DNA of 64,000 bases. Source: Nocardia camponoti (GTDB taxonomy: Bacteria > Actinomycetota > Actinomycetes > Mycobacteriales > Mycobacteriaceae). A program made the translations under genes and the position numbers. This document shows, piece after piece, positions 50,658 to 62,230 of the stretch. Below the pieces are notes generated by a model, which was not told the DNA's origin, ran no database searches, and was given only the letters and a program-made list of their open reading frames with translations. Location: positions 761,570 through 825,569 of the forward strand of contig NZ_BMMW01000001.1 in NCBI RefSeq assembly GCF_014646135.1, in the 5' to 3' direction. Each line of letters opens with the position of its first letter. Position 1 is the stretch's first letter.

Positions 50658-51850
50658 GCACCGAAGCCGACCGCCCCGGCCTTGCTAAGCCGACGCCGCT
50701 GGACGCGAAACTGGGCGGCGCCGACCTCATCGGCAGCATGACACCCTCGCCAGCGACTGGTGTGCGCGCCGACGCGGCAACAGCGGTGCGGGCCGTTCGA
50801 CCCGCGCTGCGCCTTGGCCCGCTGTCACTGGTTTTCCGCCCCGGCCTCACGCTCGCGGTCCTCGCGCTCGCGATCGGCGTCGTCGCCCTGTTCTGCCTCG
50901 ACATCGCCGTCGGCGAAACGCACGTTCCACTGTCGCGCGTGATCGACGTGCTGACCGGTGGCGGCACCCGATCGCAGCGGTTCATCATCATGGAATCCCG
51001 ACTCCCCCGCGCGCTGACGGCCACGATTGTCGGTGCGGCACTTGGCCTTTCGGGTGCGCTGATGCAGTCGATCCTGCACAACCGCCTCGCCGGACCCGAC
51101 GTCCTTGGCATCACCACCGGCGCGAGCGTGGGCGCGGTCGCGGTGCTCGTCGGCGCGGGTGGCGCGACCACCGGGCTGCTCGTCAGCGTCGGCACACCGC
51201 TTGCCGCATTGGCGGGCGGATTGCTCACGGCGGTAGCGATTTACGCGCTCGCGTGGGGTCGCGCCGAACGAGGTGCGAGCGGAATTCGCTTGGTACTCAT
51301 CGGCATTGGCGTTAACGCACTGCTGATGTCGGTGATCAGTTGGCTGCTCACGCGGGCGAGCCTCACCGACGCCACCCGCGCGCAGCAATGGCTCAATGGG
51401 TCGCTCAACGCGGCCGATGCAGGCAGGCTCATTCCCGCTGCGGTCGCGCTGACGGTGGTCGCGGTGGTCGCGCTGGGGTCGAGTCGCACGCTCGCCGCAT
51501 TGCAGCTTGGGCAGGAGTCAACGCGGGTGCTCGGCGTCTCGATCCAGTCTCAGCAGGCATTGCTGATCGGCGCGTCGGTCGTCGCGGCCTCGGTCGCGAC
51601 AGCGGCGGTCGGACCGGTCGGGTTCGTAGCGCTCGCCGCACCACAGATCGCCCGCATGGCGTTCCGCACGCCGGGCGAACCGCTGATCGCGTCGGCGCTG
51701 GTCGGGGCCGCGCTCGTGACCGGCGCTGACGTGGTCGCACGCGGTGTTTCGCCGGTTGACCTGCCCGTCGGCATCGTCACGGCGGCCTTCGGCGGCCCGT
51801 TCCTGCTTTACCTGCTCGTTCGCATGAATCGGAAGGCCACCCTCGCATGA
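50654..51850 (+). CDS. Iron-siderophore ABC transporter permease (FecCD family), second
   Basis: A 398-residue permease with a polar N-terminal extension of about 55 residues and then the FecCD fold: SRLPRALTATIVGAALGLSG, ALMQSILHNRLAGPDVLGIT, GPVGFVALAAPQIARM. It pairs with the preceding permease as a FepD/FepG-like heterodimer. It overlaps both neighbours by ATGA. The long N-terminus could instead be shortened by a later start, but the overlap supports ATG 50654. Confidence 0.9.
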   Translation: MSTEADRPGLAKPTPLDAKLGGADLIGSMTPSPATGVRADAATAVRAVRPALRLGPLSLVFRPGLTLAVLALAIGVVALFCLDIAVGETHVPLSRVIDVLTGGGTRSQRFIIMESRLPRALTATIVGAALGLSGALMQSILHNRLAGPDVLGITTGASVGAVAVLVGAGGATTGLLVSVGTPLAALAGGLLTAVAIYALAWGRAERGASGIRLVLIGIGVNALLMSVISWLLTRASLTDATRAQQWLNGSLNAADAGRLIPAAVALTVVAVVALGSSRTLAALQLGQESTRVLGVSIQSQQALLIGASVVAASVATAAVGPVGFVALAAPQIARMAFRTPGEPLIASALVGAALVTGADVVARGVSPVDLPVGIVTAAFGGPFLLYLLVRMNRKATLA

Positions 51851-52671
51851 CAACGACCTCGCATCGCCTCGCCGCCGAGGACGTCAGCCTCGGTTACGGC
51901 GACCGCGTGATCGTCGACAACCTGAGCGTCACCATCGCGCCGGGCGTGGTCACGACCGTGATCGGGCCGAATGGCTGCGGTAAGTCGACGCTGCTGAAGT
52001 CTCTTGGCCGACTCCTTCGCCCGCGCGACGGCCAGGTCGTCCTCGATGGTAAAGCGATCTCGTCGCTGAAAACCAAAGACGTCGCCCGGGTCATCGGCAT
52101 GCTGCCGCAAACGCCGATCGCCCCGGAGGGCCTGACCGTCGCCGACCTCGTCGCGCGCGGTCGGCACCCACATCAGTCCTGGTTGCGCCAGTGGTCGGCC
52201 GACGACGAAGCCGAGGTCGCCGCCGCGCTGGCCCAAACCGGCATCGCCGACCTCGCCGACCGCACCCTCGACGAACTGTCCGGCGGCCAACGCCAACGCG
52301 CGTGGATCTCGATGGCGCTGGCACAGGGCACCGACATTCTGTTGCTTGACGAGCCGACCACCTACCTCGACCTCGCGCATTCGCTTGAGGTGCTCGACCT
52401 TGTCGACCAACTCCACGCCGACTACGGCCGCACGGTCGTGATGGTCCTGCACGACCTCAACCTCGCGATCCGCTACAGCGACCAGCTGATCGTGATGGCG
52501 CAAGGCCGCATCGTCGCTCAGGGCAGCCCGACCGAGATCATCACCGCCGAACTGCTCGCCGAGGTTTTCGGTCTCGATGCCACTGTGCTCACCGATCCGG
52601 TCTCTGACCGGCCGATGATCATTCCGATCGGGCGGCGTCATGTGCGTGGTGCTGTCGGATATGAGCAATAA
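51847..52671 (+). CDS. Iron-siderophore ABC transporter ATP-binding protein (FepC-like)
   Basis: A 274-residue ATPase: Walker A GPNGCGKST (40-48), Q-loop LPQTPIAPEG, signature LSGGQRQR (144-151), Walker B ILLLDEP (164-170) and switch His in VLHDLNLA. It powers uptake of ferric siderophore through the two preceding permeases. It overlaps the second permease by ATGA and closes the three-gene importer operon, which should be derepressed in low iron by the box at 49547. Confidence 0.93.
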   Translation: MTTTSHRLAAEDVSLGYGDRVIVDNLSVTIAPGVVTTVIGPNGCGKSTLLKSLGRLLRPRDGQVVLDGKAISSLKTKDVARVIGMLPQTPIAPEGLTVADLVARGRHPHQSWLRQWSADDEAEVAAALAQTGIADLADRTLDELSGGQRQRAWISMALAQGTDILLLDEPTTYLDLAHSLEVLDLVDQLHADYGRTVVMVLHDLNLAIRYSDQLIVMAQGRIVAQGSPTEIITAELLAEVFGLDATVLTDPVSDRPMIIPIGRRHVRGAVGYEQ

Positions 52672-52741
52672 CACACAGCAAATACCGAGTTACGACGACC
52701 CGTAGTACGCACGTCCGTCGTTGAGTCCGTAAAATCAGGGA

Positions 52742-53122
52742 ATGGCAGGACTGGGCGAACTCGAAAAAGCGGTCATGGACCAGTTGTGGTCGGCCGACGA
52801 ACCATTGACGGTGCGGCAAGTACATGAAGCGTTGGCCGCGCAACGCGAGCTCGCGTACACGACTGTGATGACCGTGCTCCAGCGCTTGGCGAAGAAGGAT
52901 CTTGTCGTGCAACGCCGCGACGATCGCGCTCATCGTTACGCACCCGTGCACACCCGCGACGAACTGGTCGCCGGCCTGATGGTCGACGCGTTGCAGCAGG
53001 CCGACGAGGCTGGCTCGCGGGCCGCCGCGCTGGTCCACTTCGTCGAACAAGTGGGCAAAGACGAGGCCGATGCGTTGCGCGAGGCCCTCGCGAAGCTCGA
53101 ATCCGACGAAAACAGGGGTTAG
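52742..53122 (+). CDS. BlaI/MecI/CopY-family repressor
   Basis: A 126-residue winged-helix repressor: LGELEKAVMDQLWSADEPLT, VRQVHEALAAQRELAYTTVM, TVLQRLAKKDLVVQRRDDRA. The C-terminus is a helical dimerisation arm where BlaR1-type proteases cut. It is 89 nt upstream of a membrane M56 protease, the typical BlaI-BlaR1 pair of mycobacteria. No beta-lactamase gene is adjacent, although a SxxK hydrolase lies at 23076. Confidence 0.88.
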   Translation: MAGLGELEKAVMDQLWSADEPLTVRQVHEALAAQRELAYTTVMTVLQRLAKKDLVVQRRDDRAHRYAPVHTRDELVAGLMVDALQQADEAGSRAAALVHFVEQVGKDEADALREALAKLESDENRG

Positions 53123-53211
53123 ACTCCCTGGCGGCTCTCACAATGAGGTGAGCGCCATCCCCTAGATCTTCCAGATTCGGGGGTTCGGAAATGACGACGC
53201 AGTGAGAGTCG

Positions 53212-54147
53212 ATGAACGCAACCGCGGCAGTATTCGCCGGGCTCGCCTTGCTTCTCGCAGGGCCGGTACCAGCGCTGCTTAGTCGCGCCAGGTGGGTCCA
53301 TCGCACGCCACGCGCCGCGCTTGTGCTCTGGCAGGCCATCGCGCTCGCCGCTGTGCTGAGCGCCTTCGGCTCAGGTCTCGCGATCGCGTCGATGCTGCTT
53401 GTTCCCGGCCCCGACGGCCGACCGACCACCTCACCAACCAAGGAAATCGACGCACTCGGGTTGCCGCTGTGGGTGGTGTACGTGCTGGTTTTCGCGCTCA
53501 CCCTCATGATCGGCGCGCGCCTGATTTTCTCGATCGTGCGCGTCGGTATTCACACGCGTCGCCGCAGGTCACGGCATCGCATGCTCGTCGATTTGCTTGA
53601 CCAGTCCGGTCCTGTTCGCCGTGCCGCTGACATCCGCGTGCTCGCCGCGACCGAACCCATCGCCTACTGCCTGCCCGGATTGCGCCAGCGCGTTGTGCTG
53701 TCCGAAGGCACGCTCACCAACCTCGACGATGCCGAGATCACGGCCATCGTCAGCCATGAACGGTCGCATTTGCGCGCCCGCCACGACCTCGTTTTGGAAG
53801 CGTTCACCGCCGTCCACGAGGCATTTCCGCGCGTTGTCCGCAGCAAGGCCGCGCTTGGTTCGGTGAAGCTGCTCATCGAACTGCTCGCCGACGATTCCGC
53901 CGTCAAGGCGACCGGTCCGAAACCGCTCGCGCGTGCCCTTGTCGCGTGTGCGAAATCGACAGCGCCGCAGGGCGCGCTCGCCGCGGGCGGGCCAACCACG
54001 CTCATCCGCATTCAACGGTTGGCCGGCCCCACCGGCGACGTGCGCGTGGCCACTGCCGCCTATCTCGGCTCGGCCGCGATCCTCGTCGTTCCGACGCTCG
54101 CTGTTGCCGTTCCGTGGCTCGAAGAGCTCACTCGACTGTTCCGCTGA
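53212..54147 (+). CDS. M56-family membrane metalloprotease (BlaR1-like)
   Basis: A 311-residue protein with helices at about 5-25, 37-63, 86-110 and 282-305 and a cytoplasmic zinc protease domain between. The catalytic motif is His182-Glu183-Arg-Ser-His186 in AIVSHERSHLRARHDLV. It lacks the external penicillin-sensing domain of staphylococcal BlaR1, as is usual in actinobacterial members, and probably cleaves the adjacent BlaI-like repressor in response to an unknown signal. Confidence 0.87.
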   Translation: MNATAAVFAGLALLLAGPVPALLSRARWVHRTPRAALVLWQAIALAAVLSAFGSGLAIASMLLVPGPDGRPTTSPTKEIDALGLPLWVVYVLVFALTLMIGARLIFSIVRVGIHTRRRRSRHRMLVDLLDQSGPVRRAADIRVLAATEPIAYCLPGLRQRVVLSEGTLTNLDDAEITAIVSHERSHLRARHDLVLEAFTAVHEAFPRVVRSKAALGSVKLLIELLADDSAVKATGPKPLARALVACAKSTAPQGALAAGGPTTLIRIQRLAGPTGDVRVATAAYLGSAAILVVPTLAVAVPWLEELTRLFR

Positions 54148-54299
54148 GCTGGCGGTTTACCCAACCGTGGCGTAACACGCCTATCGTGGGAGCCCGGTCC
54201 TTCCTGCTGGGCCGCGCCCCGTCCGCGCCAACGAGCGTCGTTCGGGTGATCGACTGCCGGATCCTCCCGGCGCGATTCGCAGCCCAACGAAAGGCACCC

Positions 54300-57376
<3,077 letters not shown>

Positions 57377-57386
57377 TCTTGCGAGG

Positions 57387-57418
57387 GTGGGGCGTGGACG
57401 CGCGAGCGCACGCCCCAC
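57387..57418 (+). terminator. Terminator after guaB1
   Basis: GTGGGGCGTG (57387-57396) and CACGCCCCAC (57409-57418) form a perfect 10-bp stem around a 12-nt loop, 10 nt after the guaB1 stop codon. The downstream pair therefore probably has its own promoter; TATCCT at 57419-57424 is a possible -10. Confidence 0.75.
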
Positions 57419-57533
57419 TATCCTGATACGACATCGTCGTTCTTCGAAAGGACCCAGTTGTCACCCGCGTCTCAGGGCGCCACAAAGGAGGGCTCCTCTA
57501 CGGAGCCGGGTGACAAACCCGGCGTCCTCCTTT
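57419..57533 (+). promoter_or_regulatory. Leader with two mutually exclusive folds before the CNNM/CorC pair (putative attenuator or riboswitch)
   Basis: Fold 1 pairs TTGTCACCCG (57458-57467) with CGGGTGACAA (57507-57516), a perfect 10 bp. Fold 2 uses the same right arm in CCGGG-N7-CCCGG (57506-57522), beside a GGCTCC/GGAGCC hairpin (57491-57507), both enclosed by AAAGGAGG (57484-57491) and CCTCCTTT (57526-57533) and followed by TTTCTC. Fold 2 looks like a terminator and fold 1 an anti-terminator. I know no named riboswitch that fits. Confidence 0.5.
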
Positions 57534-57595
57534 TCTCGGCGTCGTCTCGCCTGCACGATCTAGTCCGGTCACCGGAGGGGCGGTGCCGACGATGA
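57458..57595 (+). CDS. Possible 45-residue leader ORF overlapping the CNNM start
   Basis: TTG 57458 lies six bases after GAAAGG (57446-57451) and opens a 45-codon frame that ends TGA within ATGA at 57592. The peptide would begin MSPASQGATKEGSSTEPGDK. The binding site and the ATGA overlap argue for translation, with coupling to ATG 57592; the overlap with the folding leader suggests it could equally be non-coding, or a leader peptide whose translation selects the fold. Confidence 0.3.
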   Translation: MSPASQGATKEGSSTEPGDKPGVLLFSASSRLHDLVRSPEGRCRR

Positions 57596-58953
57596 CTGTT
57601 GTCATCACGGTGTTGAGCCTGCTCGGCTTCGCCGCACTCACCCTCGGTACCGCGTTGTTCGTCGCCGCCGAGTTCTCCCTCACCGCGCTGGAGCGCAGCA
57701 CTGTCGACGCGGCAGCGCGCGAAGGCGACGCCCGCTCGCGGCTCGTCAAAAAAGCGCATTCCACGCTGTCATTTCAGCTTTCCGGTGCCCAGTTGGGCAT
57801 CACGATCACCACACTGATCACCGGTTTTATCGCCGAACCGGTGCTTGCGAAGCTCATCGACCCGCTGCTGAGTGCGATCGGCCTGTCCGAGAGTGCGTCG
57901 CATGGCGTCGCGCTGGTCACCGCGCTCATCGTCGCGACATCGCTGTCGATGATTTACGGCGAACTCGTGCCGAAGAACATCGCGATCGCCGAGCCGATGA
58001 AGGTCGCGCGACTCACCGCGGGCCCAATGATCGCGTTTTCCGCATTCTTCAAATGGCTGATCAAATTTCTCAATGGGACCGCGAACTGGCTGGTCCGCAG
58101 GATGGGCATCGAGCCCGCCGAGGAATTGCGGTCGGCGCGTTCACCCGAAGAGCTCGGTTCGCTCGTGCGGACGTCGGCGCAGCGCGGGTCGCTTGATCAG
58201 CGCACCGCGTTGGTTGTCGACCGGTCGCTGGAATTCGGCGACCGCACCGCCGAGGATTTCATGACCCCACGCGTGAAGGTCGAATCCCTCGATCGCGACG
58301 ACACCATCGCCGACCTCATCGCCGCCGCCGCGCGCACCGGCTATTCGCGGTTCCCGGTCATCGACGGCGACCTCGACAACGCGCTCGGTGTTGTGCACGT
58401 CAAGCAGGCGTTCACCCACCCGGCGAGCATGCGCAAGCAGATTCCGCTGAGTCAGTTGGCGAAGGCGGTGCCGATCGTGCCAGCGAGCCTCGACGGCGAT
58501 GAGGTGCTGGAACGTGTTCGCGCCGATGGGATGCAGGTCGCGTTCGTCGTTGACGAGTATGGCGGCACGGCAGGCATGGTCTCGATGGAAGACCTCATCG
58601 AGGAAATCCTCGGCGACGTGCGCGATGAGCACGACGAGGAAGAACGCGAGGTCAGGCGCGTTTCGGACGGCTGGGACTGCTCCGGTCTGCTGCGCATCGA
58701 CGAAGTGGCGCGCGCGACCGGCTACGACGCGCCCGAAGGCGAATACGAAACGCTCGGCGGGTTAGTGATGAACAAGCTCGGCCACATCCCGCATTCCGGC
58801 GACGAGGTGATCCTGCCCGACTCGCGTGGTTGGGAAGGCGACGGCGGCTGGTTGGCCAAGGTCGAGCGGATGGACGGTCGACGCATCGATCGGGTGCGGC
58901 TGATGCCCATCGACGAGGCGAAGGTGCAAGCATGGGAGCACGCGCATGGGTGA
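57583..58953 (+). CDS. CNNM/CorC-type hemolysin-family transporter, first
   Basis: A 456-residue protein: DUF21 membrane domain (about 1-200, three to four helices, with GAQLGITITTLITGFIAEPV and GELVPKNIAIAEP), a CBS pair (about 225-350, ending VDEYGGTAGMVSMEDLIEEI) and a CorC/HlyC domain (about 365-450). The family moves Mg2+ or other cations out of the cell. GTG 57583 (after GGAGG 57574-57578) or ATG 57592 may be the start. It overlaps the second copy by 8 nt; the two probably act together. The leader upstream may sense the cation. Confidence 0.87.
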   Translation: MPTMTVVITVLSLLGFAALTLGTALFVAAEFSLTALERSTVDAAAREGDARSRLVKKAHSTLSFQLSGAQLGITITTLITGFIAEPVLAKLIDPLLSAIGLSESASHGVALVTALIVATSLSMIYGELVPKNIAIAEPMKVARLTAGPMIAFSAFFKWLIKFLNGTANWLVRRMGIEPAEELRSARSPEELGSLVRTSAQRGSLDQRTALVVDRSLEFGDRTAEDFMTPRVKVESLDRDDTIADLIAAAARTGYSRFPVIDGDLDNALGVVHVKQAFTHPASMRKQIPLSQLAKAVPIVPASLDGDEVLERVRADGMQVAFVVDEYGGTAGMVSMEDLIEEILGDVRDEHDEEEREVRRVSDGWDCSGLLRIDEVARATGYDAPEGEYETLGGLVMNKLGHIPHSGDEVILPDSRGWEGDGGWLAKVERMDGRRIDRVRLMPIDEAKVQAWEHAHG

Positions 58954-60010
58954 CCTCTTCGGGCTCGTGCTCACGTTCCTCCTGCTCGCGGGCAACGCGT
59001 TTTTCGTCGCTGCCGAATTCGCGCTGATCTCCGCGCGTCGCGACCGCTTGGAAGCCCTTGCCGCACAAGGGAAAAAGAAGGCGAACGTGGTGATCGCCGC
59101 CGGTGAGAACCTGTCGATGATGCTCGCCGCCGCCCAGTTGGGCATCACCATTTGTTCGATTTTGCTCGGCCGCGTTGGTGAACCGGCGGTGGCGCATCTG
59201 CTCGAAGCGCCGTTCGACCTGGTTGGGCTGCCCGATCAACTGCTGCACCCGGTCGCGTTTACGCTCGCGTTGACCATCGTGGTGATTCTGCACATTCTGC
59301 TTGGCGAAATGGTGCCGAAAAACATCGCGCTCGCTGGGCCGGAACGCTCGGCGTTGCTGTTAGTGCCGATCCATTTGATGTGGTTGCGGATCGCGCGACC
59401 GCTCATCGCGCTGTACAACTTCGCCGCGAACATGACACTGCGGATGCTGCACATCGAGCCAAAAGATGAGCTCGACGCGACCGTGTCTTCGGTGGAATTG
59501 GCCGAGATGATTGGTGAGTCGCGGGAGGAAGGTCTGCTCGACGAGCAGGAACATCGTCGCCTCACCCAGGCCCTTGATACCTCCGACCGCATCGTCGGCG
59601 ACGTCATGGTGCCGCTGGCGAAAGCGCGGTCGGTGCCGTTGCGCGGCAACGGGACCACCCTCGGCGACGTCGAGAAGGCCGTCGCCGAGACCGGCTATTC
59701 GCGCTACCCCGTGCGCGCCGCCGACGGCTCGTTGGTCGGCTACCTGCACATCAAGGACGTCCTGGACAAGGTCGCCGATGACGCGGCGGGTCCGGACACC
59801 GTGATCCCCCGCACCGACATCCGCCCGCTGCCGACGGTCACCGCGACGACGCCGCTGTATGAGGCATTGGCCCGGTTACGTCGGACGAACAGCCACCTTG
59901 GTCGCGTTGTTGACGCGCGCGGCAACACCGTTGGGGTGGTGGCGTTGGAGGATCTCGTCGAGGAATTCGTTGGGACCGTGCGGGATACGACGCACCGCGA
60001 CCCCGAATAA
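58946..60010 (+). CDS. CNNM/CorC-type hemolysin-family transporter, second
   Basis: A 354-residue paralogue with DUF21 (about 1-190: NAFFVAAEFALISARRDRLE, AAQLGITICSILLGRVGEP, GEMVPKNIALAGPER) and a CBS pair (about 210-345). It stops after the CBS pair, so it lacks the CorC/HlyC domain of its neighbour, just like the shorter partner in mycobacteria. A heteromeric transporter with the first protein is likely. A terminator follows its stop codon. Confidence 0.87.
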   Translation: MGDLFGLVLTFLLLAGNAFFVAAEFALISARRDRLEALAAQGKKKANVVIAAGENLSMMLAAAQLGITICSILLGRVGEPAVAHLLEAPFDLVGLPDQLLHPVAFTLALTIVVILHILLGEMVPKNIALAGPERSALLLVPIHLMWLRIARPLIALYNFAANMTLRMLHIEPKDELDATVSSVELAEMIGESREEGLLDEQEHRRLTQALDTSDRIVGDVMVPLAKARSVPLRGNGTTLGDVEKAVAETGYSRYPVRAADGSLVGYLHIKDVLDKVADDAAGPDTVIPRTDIRPLPTVTATTPLYEALARLRRTNSHLGRVVDARGNTVGVVALEDLVEEFVGTVRDTTHRDPE

Positions 60011-60017
60011 GGCTGAT

Positions 60018-60041
60018 GGCCCGATGAATCCTCATCGGGCC
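60018..60041. terminator. Terminator after the CNNM pair
   Basis: GGCCCGATGA (60018-60027) and TCATCGGGCC (60032-60041) form a perfect 10-bp stem with an ATCC loop, followed on the plus strand by GTTGGGTTTT. It may also serve the convergent DUF4870 gene. Confidence 0.85.
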
Positions 60042-60054
60042 GTTGGGTTTTCGA

Positions 60055-60420
60055 TTATTTGACGGCGTTGGCGAGTTGGTCGGCGTAGGGGACGGTGAAC
60101 TTGCCGACCACCGGCAACGCCGCGCGGACGCCGCCGTTGCTGTTGGCGTGCACCATCGCGAGCACCCAGATGACGAGGGCGAAAACGCCGAGCGCCAGAC
60201 TGGCGAGGCTCGCGATGAAGGCGAGCGGGCCGAGGACGGCGGCGGCGATGCTGAGCGCGATGTTCGCGACGGTCACCGCTCCGAAGAAGATGATCGACTG
60301 TGCCGCATGGAATTTCACGTCGGGGTCGTGTTTACCGATGAAGAGGAACACGGTGCCGGTGAGCCAGCCGAAGGCATACGACAGGATGGCGCTGGTCTTT
60401 TTGTCGAGCGAAGTTGTCAT
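60055..60420 (-). CDS. DUF4870 small membrane protein
   Basis: ATG 60420 gives 121 residues. The sequence reads MTTSLDKKTSAILSYAFGWL, TGTVFLFIGKHDPDVKFHAA and QSIIFFGAVTVANIALSIAA, the DUF4870/Tic20-like pattern, with three hydrophobic helices. It is a cytoplasmic-membrane protein of unknown function. It is convergent with the CNNM pair and divergent from the DUF1361 gene. Confidence 0.82.
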   Translation of the reverse strand: MTTSLDKKTSAILSYAFGWLTGTVFLFIGKHDPDVKFHAAQSIIFFGAVTVANIALSIAAAVLGPLAFIASLASLALGVFALVIWVLAMVHANSNGGVRAALPVVGKFTVPYADQLANAVK

Positions 60421-60488
60421 GCGGTAAGTAGACGGTGCCGTTGCGCGCCTACCGATCCCAACTTTGCCGCGCACACTAGGTTGCTGGT

Positions 60489-61199
60489 ATGCAGCCAGGT
60501 GAGCAACTGTTCTTGTATGTGGTCGGTTTCAACATCTACGCGCTGGGCCTCATTTACCTGCGCGGGTGGTTGTATCAGGTGCCGGTGTATCGGCCGATGG
60601 TGCTCAACTTTTTCCTGTCTGTACTGCCGTTAGGCATTTTGCTTGTCACGCTTGTCGTTGCCGGGCTCGCTGACGAACTCGCGGGGCGTTGGGCCGGGAT
60701 CGCGGTGGCTGCGGTTGGTTTGCTGGCGTGGTTACTCGCGCTGCCCAACGCCAGTTATCTGATCACCGAACTGAACCTGAACCATCGGCGCGAAGACGAC
60801 TCAGTGCCGCTCTGGTACGACATCATCGCGGTGCTGTCGTTCGCCATGTCCGGGGTGGTGAACACCGTCTTCAACGTGCTGCTCGTGCAAATCGGTTTCG
60901 TTGTCGCGTTTTTCGGCGACGACGACGATCGAGCGATGGAAGGTGCCCCTGCTGCCGCGTTGGCGATCCTCATCATCGCCGCGGTGTCGGTCGGGATTTA
61001 CCTTGGTCGTTATCTGCGGCTCAACAGTTGGGACGTGCGATCGCCGCGCCGGATGTGGACCAAGGTGGCAACCCACTTCGACTCGTGGTCGGCGGTTGGC
61101 AGCTTCGCGTTGTTTACGGCGATGTACACGATCTTTTTGGGGCTGATGTATGGGCTGATCGTCGGCCCACTTGTCGCGTCGATCACGTTGCCGCGGTAG
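60489..61199 (+). CDS. DUF1361 multi-spanning membrane protein
   Basis: A 236-residue protein with about six to seven helices. DUF1361 hallmarks are LPNASYLITELNLNHRREDD, VPLWYDIIAVLSFAMSGVVN and GIYLGRYLRLNSWDV. The function of the family is unknown. It starts at ATG 60489, close to the divergent DUF4870 gene, so their promoters overlap. Confidence 0.82.
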   Translation: MQPGEQLFLYVVGFNIYALGLIYLRGWLYQVPVYRPMVLNFFLSVLPLGILLVTLVVAGLADELAGRWAGIAVAAVGLLAWLLALPNASYLITELNLNHRREDDSVPLWYDIIAVLSFAMSGVVNTVFNVLLVQIGFVVAFFGDDDDRAMEGAPAAALAILIIAAVSVGIYLGRYLRLNSWDVRSPRRMWTKVATHFDSWSAVGSFALFTAMYTIFLGLMYGLIVGPLVASITLPR

Positions 61200-61330
61200 G
61201 AAGCTGGGCCGCTCGATTGGTTCGAATTCCCTTGACGCGCAATCCAGTTCCGGGTGAGCGGTGTAGGTGGCCTACTTAACCCTGGCGTGGCTGACCGCAT
61301 TCGCTATCGCTTGCGTCGTATCGTGACGCG

Positions 61331-62215
61331 GTGACCGACTCCCCGACCGTGCTACCCACCACCCGCTGGCCGGTGATCACCATTGGCGGCGTCCTCGTTG
61401 CGACGGCGACGTATCTGCTCGCGGTGCGCACCGGCGCAGGCCAAGCCATTGAGAACGCGGCGTTGCGCGGCGCGGACCAGGTGCCTGAGCGCGACGTGAG
61501 TCAGGCGTCGGGGGCGCTGGATCAGATCACGGTGTATTCGCTCGCGCTCGCAGTGCTTGCCGTCGCGGTGATCGCGGTGCTGCGGAGGCGTTTCGACTTG
61601 CTGGTCGCGGCTGTTGGGGTGATCGTCGCCGGTCAGGTGGTGGTGCAGACGTTGAAGCGGTACGTGCTGCCTCGACCCGAATTGGTCGAGCTGACTGGGC
61701 AATACGCGCAGAACAGTCTGCCGAGCGGGCACACGACGATCGCGATGACGGTACTTTTCGCGACGATCATCGTCGTCCCGTATCGCTGGCGTGGGCTGGC
61801 GTTGGTTGTCACGCTGGCGTGGGCAGTCGGGATTGGGCAGTACACACTGACCGCGAAATGGCACCGACTCAGCGACACCATCGCCGCCGACGCGATCTCG
61901 CTGGCACTCGCATGCCTCGCGTCGTGGTGGTTGGTCGCGCGCGGCGGCGTGCGGCGCTACACCGGTCGCCCGAAGGTGATCGCGGTAATCGTGACCGTCC
62001 TCGCGACGTTGTCCGCCGTGGCAAGCCTCGCCACCGGTGCCGTGTTGTGGGGTGCGCCGCTAGGCGAGGAAGGAATCGCGGGCGCCACCACCGACGACGA
62101 ATGGAACATTTACCTTGGCGCGACGGCATTCGCATCAGCAGGCTCGGTAATCGCGTCCTTGATTTTCCTCGCGGCATGGCACCGATGGGAAACCACACCG
62201 GCTGCCGCGGGCTAA
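61331..62215 (+). CDS. PAP2-superfamily membrane phosphatase
   Basis: A 294-residue protein with about seven helices. Phosphatase motifs are K109-RYVLPRP as motif 1, PSGH (131-134) as motif 2, and His178 with Asp182 in KWHRLSDTIAAD as motif 3. The Ser-Arg that normally opens motif 3 seven and six residues before the His is Tyr-Thr here. The family dephosphorylates lipid phosphates such as phosphatidylglycerol phosphate or undecaprenyl pyrophosphate at the outer membrane face. It starts at GTG 61331 and is convergent with the repeat-rich protein. Confidence 0.8.
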   Translation: MTDSPTVLPTTRWPVITIGGVLVATATYLLAVRTGAGQAIENAALRGADQVPERDVSQASGALDQITVYSLALAVLAVAVIAVLRRRFDLLVAAVGVIVAGQVVVQTLKRYVLPRPELVELTGQYAQNSLPSGHTTIAMTVLFATIIVVPYRWRGLALVVTLAWAVGIGQYTLTAKWHRLSDTIAADAISLALACLASWWLVARGGVRRYTGRPKVIAVIVTVLATLSAVASLATGAVLWGAPLGEEGIAGATTDDEWNIYLGATAFASAGSVIASLIFLAAWHRWETTPAAAG

Positions 62216-62230
62216 ACACGCCGAGGCGAA

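Noticed and set aside
52692..52721. ACGACG...CGTCGT inverted repeat before the BlaI-like gene as a BlaI operator
   Set aside because: Arms are only six bases with a wide gap and do not match the TACTACA-type BlaI sites I know.
57484..57533. Known M-box (Mg2+) riboswitch before the CNNM gene
   Set aside because: Only the GGCTCC...GGAG hairpin is reminiscent; the conserved remainder of the M-box is not present, so I do not name it.
61263..61275. GTAGG-TGG-CCTAC small inverted repeat before the PAP2 gene
   Set aside because: Five-bp arms are expected by chance in this composition and there is no regulator nearby to support an operator.
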